Source of the DNA: Euclidia mi
Taxonomy: Eukaryota; Arthropoda; Insecta; Lepidoptera; Erebidae
Direction of reading: 5' to 3'
Length of the DNA: 64,000 nt
Assembly: GCA_944739405.2 (NCBI GenBank)
Contig: OX123193.2
Coordinates: forward strand, 8,812,331 to 8,876,330
Below the pieces are notes generated by a model. That model was not told the DNA's origin. It saw only the letters and a list, made by a program, of their open reading frames with translations, and did not search any database. The position numbers were made by a program, and so were the translations under genes. Numbering within the stretch: position 1 is the stretch's first letter; each line of letters opens with the position of its first letter. Of the stretch, positions 43,140-53,100 are shown piece after piece.

Positions 43140-44141
43140 TGGGTGAGAGCCGATACGCTCCGTGAATAAAAGTTGCAAATTTAATATTTTTTGAAGGGCC
43201 CATACGCCCCTTCCCTACAATCTATGATATTATTAATAAAAATTGTGCGGTTAAGCAAAACATAATTTTACTGCTTATATGGAATACTGAGTTAGAAATA
43301 TTGCTATTTGTGTAAGAGTGCTCATACTGCGTTGTGTAAATGCAAGATATTGCTAAAGATGGTAAAAAGTCGTTATTATATAGCGTATCGTATCTGTTTT
43401 TATTTACCTGTATAATATATTTAATTTACTAAGTTATTTCATGATCTAATTACACACTACCTATTGCGCTTAAAATTGTAATGAGTTTTCCACATGAGCC
43501 TTTCAGTGCCTAATTTCTAATTTATAACTTCATAACCAGGTTTTTATAGGTAACTACCTTCTGCTTATTTATGTTGCCTGGTACTTTTTAAAACATATTA
43601 CCGATTGATAACTTTGTAACCAGCTTTATTATAAATAAACAAGTAACCTCTGTTTAATTTCTGTAATCTTGGTACTTTTTAGAAAATAGTCATACTTCGT
43701 TTCAATAAATCAAAAATGGACAGATGATTGAAAAAGACGATTGTTAATACGCAGATAACTTACAAAAGTCATTGGTGCGCGCCGTGGATTTGAACTTGAG
43801 ACCCTCTGCATAGCAGTCCGACGGCGTCGGGTGGAGAGACGGATATCAATATTATAAAAAGAAGATCTAAAATAATAGTTCGATTACATACCTAGATGTG
43901 TTGTAATAAGATAACAAATCTGTGCCTTTGTTTATATTTACAAAACTCACCTTTGCTCTCTCTATTACTTAATTTAATATATAAAAATATGTAGCTAAGG
44001 TTCTTATGCCGACTGTACTTTCACCAGAATAAGTACACACGCATCGCAAAGGGAGTACCCACCAGTGTTAGCATACGGGGCTTATGGGCACACATTCTTT
44101 AAAAGCGGTGAATCTTGAGGGGCGTATGGGCTCTTACCCGA
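43140..44141. mobile_element. Possible ~1-kb inverted-repeat element
   Basis: The left motif, tgggtgagagccgatacgct, and the inverted right motif, cgggtaagagcccatacgcc, match at about 16 of 20 positions. A related internal motif, gggcccatacgccccttc, occurs at 43196. The interior has no coding potential and includes a SINE family C fragment near 43765-43840. Ends and target duplication are uncertain. Confidence 0.4.
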
Positions 44142-44274
44142 ACTTTTATGTTCCCAGGCAACAGCGTTTTGAAGAAATTGGGAAAGTTATACTTTGAAAA
44201 CTTAATATCTTAAAAAATATATGCGCATAATGCGAAGTAAAATTTGCTCCGCAAAGCCTACAATGCAGTTTTAT

Positions 44275-44480
44275 AATTTTACTAGAAGACGCCAGCAGGT
44301 ACGCCTGCATTTTTTTTAAATTCATACGTTTTGACCGATCCCGGGAATTTCGGGAAATCCCTTCTTAGTGCACCCCTACGGTCCCCAAGGAACATACATG
44401 CCAAATTTCAGCTTCCTGCGCCCAATAGTTTCGGCTGTAGCGTGTCTGTCAGTCAGTAAGTAACGCAAGGATTTTATATA
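44275..44480 (-). repeat. Dispersed repeat family A, copy 2
   Basis: It has acgccagcaggtacgcctgc, cttagtgcacccctacggtc, gaacatacatgccaaatttc and ttcggctgtagcgtgtctgt. It shares its full order with the copy at 63540-63765 and is inverted relative to 12186. Confidence 0.7.
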
Positions 44481-44965
44481 TTAACATTGTGTAAAGTGAG
44501 TAAACAATAAAATGGATTTACTGTCGAGGTAGCCCTACCCAAAATTCGTGTTATTAACTTAAAGTGCTTTTAACAAATGTAAACAAATAATCATTATAGG
44601 GAAGCAATAATTGCCCTTTAGAACGTTACGTTTATTTCCTTTCCCAGACTATTTTTGGTTAGCTTACACAAAACTATGTGTCAATGTCTATTGCATGTGC
44701 TTTATGATACTTCAAATGTATATGAAAATTCATCTGTTACTGACTTGTATGTAGCATGATGATTGTACAGTCGAACAACTTCCCGCTAGACCACCATAAG
44801 GGCGAGAATCGCTCAGCAAGATATCGTCGCTTTCAGTGCTGCTTTACACGCACATTGACACTCGTAAACAAAACCAGTTTCTAGTGTGCTTCGACTCTAT
44901 GAGCGAGCCAAGGGATTTTTTTTCAAACTGGTCCAGCGCCGACATGTTTGATTGTACGTTGTTAT

Positions 44966-45325
44966 AGTGAGACAATAAAGGAATTCCATAAAAACGATAC
45001 TTGTCAAAAATACCTAGTCTCGCGACCGTAAAAAGTTGTGAGATCCATGTAATACCAAGTCGGTTAATTAAAAATCTTTAATGTTTTAAATAAATAGATT
45101 AAATCGGCCATCGCATGAAAACACAATATATCTCATAAGTAATACATATATCAATTAAATTGTTTAATGCGATTGCCAAGTCAATATATTTATTTAAAAC
45201 ATTAAAGATTTTTAATTAACCGACTTGGTATTACATGCATCTCACAACTTTTTACGATCGCGAATCTTGGTATTTTTGACAAGTATTGTTTTTATGGGAT
45301 CTCATTTCTTTTTGTAGATAGTCTC
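44966..45325. mobile_element. Fold-back element with ~115-130-bp arms
   Basis: The left arm from ccataaaaacgatacttgtc (44986) through aataccaagtcggttaatta to taatgttttaaataaat is repeated in reverse complement at 45168-45297 with few mismatches. Weaker similarity (agtgagac) extends the ends outward to about 44966 and 45325. The spacer is about 50-60 bp. It is non-coding and would fold into a long hairpin. Confidence 0.8.
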
Positions 45326-45640
45326 ACTTTTGTCCTTTCTGGTACCTTCTACTTCGTGTACACCAACAACGAATTTTCTTAATTAAAGCTCTAACTGCAA
45401 ATGTAATTTTTTAATCCTTTATAATTATGTGGGATTACAAAGTTATTTATGCAGTTGATGTATCTCGAAAACTGGACAGTTACACTTTTTCCTTGATTCA
45501 TATACTAAACACTAATCGTATTCTAAATTGGAAGCTTCTATGTCTGCTAGAAGTGCCTTAGACTTTTGATGATCGGTCAGTGAGTGACAAAATTAAGAAT
45601 TTTGACTCCTTATAATTCTTAAACTACTAGTCCAAATTGA

Positions 45641-45960
45641 ATGAAATTTGAACTACACCATGTTTATACAATGCCTGCATGGTTACAAAAAAAGGCTTCT
45701 AGTTTTATCCACAACGAAGTTATAGGGCGTCGAAAATGGCCTGAATTGCTTCGAGAAAAGGATGGTACGGCCGTGCCGCTTTTTTGCTCGACTTGGTGGG
45801 GGCATTCCAAGCACTCCACGTTTTACTCGGTTGTAAAGGAAGCAATGGACAGGACTCGATGGAGGCAAATCATTCACTCCAAGTGTAAGCCATCCAGTGA
45901 TGACCACGATCCTCAGTCATGAGGGAACGACAGGAGAGAGAGAGAGGTGGGGGCACTACC
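45641..45960 (+). pseudogene. LINE ORF C-terminal fragment and GC hairpin (tentative)
   Basis: A 93-codon frame ends TRWRQIIHSKCKPSSDDHDP then stop. The last part resembles LINE ORF2 C-termini of the RTE or related groups seen in moths; the first half is unrecognised. About 25 bp downstream is the hairpin gggggcactaccgtgccccc. Confidence 0.35.
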
Positions 45961-45984
45961 GTGCCCCCAGATTACTTACTTACT

Positions 45985-46085
45985 TACTTATTGACAGACA
46001 TCGCACAGCCAAAACTACTGGGCGTAAGAAGCTGCAATTTGGCATGTTTGTTCCTTGGTAATCGTAGGGGTGCACTAAGAAACTC
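45985..46085 (+). repeat. Dispersed repeat family A, copy 3 (partial)
   Basis: It contains gacagacatcgcacagccaa, agctgcaatttggcatgttt and gtgcactaagaaactc. A second half appears after the SINE at about 46475-46560 (cactaagaaagcatttctcg). This suggests that the inverted SINE family C copy at 46083-46475 interrupted it. Confidence 0.6.
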
Positions 46086-46475
46086 ATCATCATCATCCTC
46101 CGCGCGTTATCCCGGTTAGAATTCGGGGTCCGCTTACTAGTCTAACCGGATTTTACTGAATATTCGCTTTTCCACAGAGCGACTACCTGTCTGACCTCCG
46201 CAACCCAAAGGGATAGCTATATTCCATGGTTTAGATCAATGCCAGTTTAATCATAGGTACTACTACTACGCCCTATAACGACTGTCAAAGATCTTGATGA
46301 CAGCCGGGGCCGACGACGACTTAACGTGCTCCCCGAGACACGGGGCAAGCGATACTTTACTATTTAATATGCATTTAACTCCGAAAAGTCATTGGTGCGC
46401 GCCGGGGATTCGAAGCCGATACCCTCTGCATGGCAGTCTGTTGGTATCTCCACTAGGCTATCGCTGCCTGTGTGT
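46083..46475 (-). mobile_element. SINE family C, inverted near-complete copy
   Basis: The reverse complement has the tRNA-like head with B box ggcttcgaatcc, the body and the tail (gatgatgatg) at the low-coordinate end. It sits between two halves of repeat family A that share gtgcactaagaaa on both sides, consistent with a target duplication. Confidence 0.7.
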
Positions 46476-46654
46476 GGGTGCACTAAGAAAGCATTTCTCG
46501 AAATTCCTCTGGGAGCGGGCAGAAATAGTTCAGTTAAAATAAAATGTGCGGACATAGCTGCGGGTGGGTACACTTTAGTAAGGATCATTGACACACATCA
46601 GTAGTTTGTGAACGCATTTTGTAGTTTCAGCAACTTATAAATAATGAGTCTGAT

Positions 46655-46915
46655 GAGTGCCTCCGTGGTCTAATGGATAGCGTATGCGACTGCTGACCGG
46701 AGGTCCCGGGTTCAATTCCCGGGTCGGGCAAAAGTGTTACTGGGTTTATCCGAATTCTCAGTAGCAGCACGGAGTCTGGTAATGTGCCCGGTAACGGCAA
46801 TAGGCTCGCCCCCTATTACATGGGACCTAAAAAATCATGGCGAAATGTGGGTGTAATATTGCGCCTCTGCCTACCCCTTCGAGGATACACGCGTGAGTCT
46901 ATATACATTCTGAGT
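46655..46915 (+). mobile_element. tRNA(Arg)-like headed SINE
   Basis: The head gtgcctccgtggtctaatgg (A box) and cccgggttcaattcccggg (B box arm) folds like a tRNA, but its acceptor stem is imperfect. The body is agcagcacggagtctggtaa and caataggctcgccccctatt, and the end is cctctgcctaccccttcg. It is the same family as the tRNA-like part of the SINE at 14223, in the other orientation. It is a retroposon rather than a functional tRNA gene. Confidence 0.8.
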
Positions 46916-46919
46916 AAAG

Positions 46920-47330
46920 CTTGATCGAATATTTAGCATTGTCCTTCGTTCCAGCGAATGATACCTAAATAATAAATTCTTAATTATTTAATGCTTGCTA
47001 ATCGGTGAAGGAAAACATCTCGAGGAAACCTGCGTATCTGAGAGTTTGCCATAATGTTTTCGTAGGACATGGTGAATTTTGCCACATCGCACTTGTTTAG
47101 AGTGGTGGACTATGTCTTACTTTCCCATACTGAGAAGAGGTTCGTATCCAACAGTTTATACATATAAATAAACGAAGAAACAAGATAGATGGCAACATAT
47201 CTTATATATCAGTTTTAAAAATGTTTGTACTGTAGTAATATTGATACTTTATTTTAGATTTATAAACTTGATGGCTTACGACTAGTTACTTCTAGATAAT
47301 TTGGTTTTATAGTACCTAATAGGTATAATA
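46920..47330. other. Non-coding spacer
   Basis: No gene or repeat structure recognised. Confidence 0.45.
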
Positions 47331-47466
47331 ATATAGTAAATATAGCTACTTTTTACGTTTCCTACGGGATACATACCACGTACCTTTGTTTTGAGTAACC
47401 GATATTTCGGCACTGTTGCAAGCGCCATGTTCACGGAGGTACTGAAGTATTGCGGGTGGATGAAAG

Positions 47467-48250
47467 TTATAAACAAGTGAACCGGTCTACCCACTTTCTT
47501 ACTCGTTTATTGCGCGCACAACTACTACCACCGTTTTCACTCTCGCACTGTACTCGATCGCGATACACTGTACTCACTACGTCGGCTCGTGATTTAAGTT
47601 TTTGCGATTTACGGGTTTTGCATAGACGTACCACTGGATGCCAGGTATTCGACAGTTGAAACCCATCTTCTCTATTGAAGTTTTTATACTTTTTAATTTC
47701 AATAGCTTCTTTAACCATTCTAGGTATATAGTGGCGTTCTGTCGAAAGCACCTGAGGGTTATGTAACTCAATCCAATGGTTCGGACCCGAGTCTAGGAGA
47801 TGTTGAGCTATTGCCGACTTTTGTGGTTCATTGTTTTTGACTGCCCTGATGTGTTCCTTGATGCGGCAGGAAATGGTGCGTTTTGTTTGTCCTGTATAAG
47901 AACCCCCACAGCTACAGTCAATTTTGTATACACCCGGCTTTTCCAAGGGGAAACTGTCCTTTGGCGTTCTTATGTATTGTGACAGTTTCTTCAAAGGAGT
48001 GAAGATAGTTTTAACAGATACCTTCTCAAGGATATTAGAGACCTTATCTGTCACTCCTTTGACGTACGGTAAGTACGCTGGTTGTCGTTCTACCTTGTAG
48101 TCGAGGTGTTTTTGAGTGTGTCTAGGTAGTTTGACACGTCCGCTGTACCCGTTCTTTCGTAGAACTTCACTTATGTGTGCAAGTTCTTCATTTAAGTGTT
48201 CTTTGTCGCACTAGCTGTATGCTCGGTTGATAAGTGACGTTATAACTGAG
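47467..48250 (-). pseudogene. Penelope linker and GIY-YIG endonuclease
   Basis: From about 48250 the frame reads LHADSHHHPRQLNSVITSLI, a TAG, then EELAHISEVLRKNGYSGRVK. It continues to the endonuclease GVYKIDCSCGGSYTGQTKRT followed by RIKEHIRAVKNNEPQ and AIAQHLLDSGPNH. GVY and YTG correspond to the GIY and YIG halves, and a CxC lies between them as usual in Penelope. The enzyme nicks DNA for reverse transcription. One nonsense codon and one frameshift relative to the RT part inactivate this copy. Confidence 0.85.
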
Positions 48251-48251
48251 T

Positions 48252-48658
48252 TCAGTTGACGTGGGTGGTGATGCGAGTCAGCATGTAGATAGTGGTCGGT
48301 ATGCGTTGTTTTTCTGTGTACAAGTGTCTAAGCGAACCGTCAGATTGTACACCAACCATCACGTCAAGAAACGCCATTCTTCTGTTCCTTTCTATTTCAT
48401 ACGTGAAGCTCATTTTAGCGTGGATACTATCTAAATGCGCCAAATACTGTTGTACTACCTCTTCATTGCCTTCCAATATACAAAATATGTCGTCCACGTA
48501 CCTTTTCCAAATCTTCACACTAGATGGGGCAGTAGCAATGGCTTGATTTTCAAAATGTTCCATCCATAGGTTAGCTACCACTGGAGCTACCGGGCTGCCC
48601 ATTGCTACGCCATCGATTTGTAGGTAGTATTCACCTCTGTAAATGAAATAATTCGTGG
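48252..48658 (-). pseudogene. Penelope reverse transcriptase, C-terminal part
   Basis: The frame starts abruptly at the junction with the inverted copy: TTNYFIYRGEYYLQIDGVAM, then GSPVAPVVANLWMEHFE and the catalytic WKRYVDDIFCILEG, then MAFLDVMV and LYTEKQR. A one-base shift then leads into the HADSHHHP block of the linker. Upstream RT fingers are missing, so the copy is 5'-truncated as well as rearranged. Confidence 0.85.
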
Positions 48659-48659
48659 T

Positions 48660-49050
48660 CACTATATACCTAGAATGGTTAAAGAAGCTATTGAAATTAA
48701 AAAGTATTAAAACTTCAATAGAGAAGATAGGTTTCAACTGTCGAATACCTGGCATCCACTGGTACGACTATGCAAAACCCGTAAACCGCAAAAACTTATA
48801 TCACGAGCCGACGTAGTGAGTACAGTGTGTCGCGATCGAGTACAGTGCGAGAGTGAAAACGGTGGTAGTGGTTGTGCGCGCAATAAACGAGTAAGAAAGC
48901 GGGTAGACCGGTTCACTTGTTTATAACTTTCATCCACCCGCAATACTTCAGTACATCCATGAACATGGCGCTTGCAACAGTGCCGAAATATCGGTTATTC
49001 AAAACAAAGGTACGTGGTATGTATCCCGTAGGAAACGTAAAAAGTAATTA
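48660..49050 (+). repeat. Inverted copy of the Penelope 3' end
   Basis: Plus-strand sequence matching the reverse complement of 47347-47740. It contains the last coding block (NTWHP, CKTRK, RKRVDRFTCL) and the 3' UTR (gaacatggcgcttgcaacag, ggtacgtggtatgtatcccg). The junction with the RT is in atagtgaccacgaa, a stretch that also recurs at 49052-49064. Confidence 0.85.
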
Positions 49051-49092
49051 TAGTGACCACGAAAGTTTAAATTCCTATATAGTAAATATAGC

Positions 49093-49538
49093 ATTCAATA
49101 AAATTGTGGTTTATATGTAGCCACTAATACTAAAAAAAAAAGCAGGTTTGATAAATTTTGTATTCACAATACAAAATTCACAATAAGAGAGTTTCTGTTA
49201 ATTTATTCCGAACCGTAAATCCCACAAATAACAGCATTTCACACTTCCCCAAACATGATTACGCTCTGATTGGCGTGAATAAATAACAAGGATCAATGGC
49301 CACGCGTGGACCTTAGGTAGGTGGGCATCATTTAGCGATTAGTGCCCTAATCGCTAATGATATGGAGGTGCAAATTGCCGGATCCGGATGCGAAGTTTTG
49401 TTTTAGTTATTCAAGTTAGAGGCGTCAGCGGAAAGCGTAAGTCACATACTTACTGCTCTCATCGTTTTAATTATTTATAGTATTTATTTACTATAATAAT
49501 CTATGTACATTATTATTCAAAGTACATACTTGAATATT
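49093..49538. other. Non-coding spacer between Penelope and BEL elements
   Basis: No gene was seen. The motif tttagcgattagtgccctaatcgctaatg near 49331 forms a short hairpin. Confidence 0.45.
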
Positions 49539-49543
49539 TATAC

Positions 49544-50146
49544 TGTCTAGAATTACCGTAGCCAGGCAGGAAGGTGTATCAGAAGTGCGCAGTGGAAGAT
49601 GTAATACATCTACCTGACCACGATAGACAATGATCCAGACACAATGCACTGCGTTGCACAGCGATGAATTGAAATCAATCAATATCAATATTGTGTTTCA
49701 CTTACCCGCTATCCTTGCTGATGTCAGGCTTGAGCTAAATTAGACACATTCATACAAGTATATTGGCCAAAATAAATGAATGAAGTATCTTATACTTAGC
49801 TATTAAGCTTCAAACGCGACGTTTTCAGGACACGTTGGCACGTGGAAGTCGATACCAGATTCACAAATTTCACAAATATCAATCAATAGTTCACAATCAA
49901 TTTACCTTTGCCAGCACTAGATCAGGCGGCGTTCAAAGCGGTTTACTCAATTTAATTCAATTCGCGTTAATTCAAAAGGCGATATTTTACGTACGAGTCG
50001 ACAACGTGGTAATTTTTCAACGGGAAGAGAACGGAAGTGACCGTTCAGTGTGACCATTGTCAGAAACTTTCAATAGATTAAACAAAATGTTACTCAATCG
50101 ATCTAATCGATTTGACTTATAATAAAAACTAATTCTATTTCAAACA
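49544..50146 (-). repeat. BEL/Pao 3' LTR
   Basis: On the minus strand it begins TGTTTGAAATAGAATTAG and ends GGTAATTCTAGACA. It is the same length as the 5' LTR. Visible differences from the other LTR include aaattt/aatttt, cctttg/ccgttg, ggcggcg/ggcgggg, gtggtaa/gtggcaa and agattaa/agactaa. Confidence 0.95.
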
Positions 50147-50164
50147 TCCACCCGCCCCGGACCG
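50147..50164 (-). other. Polypurine tract next to the 3' LTR
   Basis: The minus strand reads ccggggcgggtgga directly before TGTTTG of the 3' LTR. Position and purine content fit the primer for plus-strand DNA synthesis. Confidence 0.65.
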
Positions 50165-50177
50165 GCCTACCGGTCCG

Positions 50178-53100
50178 CTAATCGGTTGGTAGACGTGACA
50201 ATGTTGCAACCGCTCTCCTCAGAATCGAACCGTCCACCAAGACCTCAGCAAATCGGGGAACTCCATCAGCCCCAGTTACCAAATGAAGGATGCGCCCTCT
50301 GCGCCATCTGAGTGGCGGAAGGTTAGCCTCCTTGATCAAAACGAGGTCTCCAATCTTGGGTGGATCGGTCTTGTCGGTCCACTTAACGCGTTGCTGGAGT
50401 ATGTGCAAATATTCCAAATTCCAGCGTTTCCAAAAGCTCTGAGTAATCTGGCGTACCAATTCAAAACGCGAGAGACGACCAGGTCTCGTATCAATGTAGG
50501 GGTACTCAGGCAAGGCGACAAGTGGGCGACCAATCAAAAAATGGCCCGGCGTAAGGGCCTCCAAATCATTCGGATCTGAGGAGATCGGGCACAATGGCCG
50601 AGAGTTCAAAACGGCCTCAATCTTACAAAACACAGTTGCGAGTTCCTCAAATGTAAGGACAGATTCACCGATTGTCCTGCGCAAGTGTGTTTTGGCCGAT
50701 TTTATGGCGGCCTCAAATATACCACCCCAGTGTGGACAATTTGGTGGGGAAAACAACCAATTTATCCCACGTCGGGCAAGCCTATCACCTATATCAGCTT
50801 TGTTGGTTTCAAGGAAATTAACAACATCATTCAAATAATTATAGGTGCCCTTGAAGTTAGTGCCGCAGTCAGAACGGATCAAGGAAGGCATCCCTTTGCG
50901 GGATACAAATCTGTCAAATGTGGCTACAAACGCCTCGGTCGTAAGCGAGGAGACCAGTTCTAGGTGTACGGCCTTTGTGGAAAGACAAACAAAAACACAC
51001 AAGTAGGCCTTAACAGTCTTGCTGTTTCGAAGTGTCGACGTTTTCACCAAAAAGGGACCTGCGAAGTCCGTGCCAACACCGTCAAACGTCCTGCTCTCAG
51101 TTACGCAATCTGCCGGTAAGTCTCCCATCAAGGGCTGCATGGTAGAAGCCTTGAGCTTATAGCAAGGGATGCAGCGAAAGACTACACTCCGAACAGACAA
51201 AATCCAAAATTCGCGTTGCAAAATAGCCAACAAAGCATTACAACCAGCATGCGAGTTTTTAAGGTGACGGTCAGTTACCAACAAGCGTACCAAATGACCG
51301 TCCTTAGGTAACAAAAGGGGGTGACGTGCCCCGTAAGGGAGGTTGGCGTTCTTGAGACGCCCTCCAACGCGCAAGAGACCCGTATCGTCCAAAAAGGGGT
51401 TCAATTTAGAGACAGCTCCCGACAATTTCGATCTCCCTGATTTAAGGATAGCAATCTCCTTCTCAAAATGCGCCAATTGCACAGAACGAACCCAAAAGGT
51501 GAGAGACTCCTGTCGTTCCTGTGGTGAGAGAAACGGTGTCAGTCGTTTCTGTTGTGGGTGCCTAAAATTAAAAACAAAACGCTTTATCCAAGCAGTGACA
51601 CCTAACAACTTGTCGAGGGAGCTGTAACGATTCAACAAAAAATCGGGGTCGAAGGCGCATTCTACCTTCTCAAGAGCGAGTGTTCGTAGACCCGGCAAAT
51701 TAGAAGTAATCAAAACTGGCGTTCGAGGCCAATCAATTTCTGGTCGACTCAACCATTCCGGACCCCACCACAGCGAATGACCTATCAAACTAGGCGTCAA
51801 GCATCCGCGCGAGGCACAATCAGCGGGGTTGAGCTCACCTGGCACGTGTCTCCAAACAAGTTTGACTTCGGATTTCTGGATTTGGGAAACGCGATTAGCG
51901 ACAAATACCTCCAAGGTGTGGACAGAAGCCTTCAACCAACAAAGTACAATTTGGCTGTCTGTCCAGGCGTAGGTCCCATCAATACAAATGCTTTTACCCA
52001 AAGTGTTAGACACGTGGTTCAATAAGCGTACAAGTAGAGCTGCTCCCGAGAGCTCCAATTTTGGAATGGTCAGAGATGTCCGAAGGGGTGCCACCTTGCT
52101 CTTTGCCATGATCAGGGAAACTCTCACCTGACCTGAGGCACTGACTGTGCGCAAGTACACCACAGCCGCGTGACCACGTTCCGAGGCATCACAAAACCCG
52201 TGAAGGGTGGCCTTGTACTTCCCGGGAGGAAGGATGGGACGAGGCAAGGAGATCTCATTGACGGCAGGAAGCGAGGATACAAAAGAGGTCCATTCCTCAA
52301 CAAGAGTGCCGTGTAGGGGTTCGTCCCAGGTCAATCCTGCTGTCCAAAGCTTCTGCAAGAAGCATTTTGCCCAAAATATAATTGGACAGATCCAACCGTT
52401 CGGATCAAAGGTTCTGGCGACAGTAGACAATACGAGACGTTTAGTCCAAGAACACGGCAATTTCAAGTCTACGTTATATGTAAAGATGTCTTGGACTGGT
52501 CTGTACTGAACGCCGAGAACAGCCATCATGGCGGGGTTGTCAACAATCTCAAACAAATGTGGATCCTGCTGATGATCCTCTGGCAAGCCTTCCAAAAGCG
52601 CTGGTGAGTTGGAAATCCATTTGCGCAACTCATAACCAGCGGAGGCCAAAATACCTATCAATTCGTCCCGCAGGAGGATCGCCTCGTCCGCTGTGGAGGC
52701 GCCCGAGCAAATGTCATCGACGTAAATATCGTCTTTCAAGATGGCGGAGGCTCTTGGGAAGCGTAAGCCTTCGCGGTCTGCGAGCTCCCAAAGAGAACGT
52801 ATTGCCAAATAGGGGCTCGACCTTAACCCGTACGTATTGGTATTGAGCTCGTAGACGACCATGGGATCGCGAGGAGACTCTCTCCAAAGGATCAGCTGGA
52901 AGCGACGGTCATCAGGGTGGATAATAGTCTGCCTGAACATCATTTTTATGTCGGCCACAAAGACAACCTGATGTCGTCGGAAGCTGGTGATGACGTCACA
53001 AAGGTCCTTGACCAACTTGGGACCAGAATGCAAGCACTGGTTCAAGGATACGCCTGTTGAAGTCTGCGCAGAACCATTAAAAACTGTGCGCAGCTTGCCA

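Larger units (their letters stand above)
47347..49076 (-). mobile_element. Penelope-like element with inverted terminal copy and 16-bp duplication
   Basis: The direct repeat ATATAGTAAATATAGC lies at 47331-47346 and 49077-49092. From right to left on the minus strand there are an inverted copy of the element's own 3' end (about 48660-49050), a partial RT, a linker, and a GIY-YIG endonuclease with 3' UTR (47347-48054). The 3' segment 47347-47740 and the inverted copy match over ~390 bp with scattered differences. Partial and inverted terminal copies are a known habit of Penelope elements. Confidence 0.85.

Noticed and set aside
46655..46740. tRNA-Arg-like cloverleaf that could be a tRNA gene
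   Set aside because: The acceptor stem is imperfect and the sequence continues directly into the SINE body and tail found elsewhere in the window.
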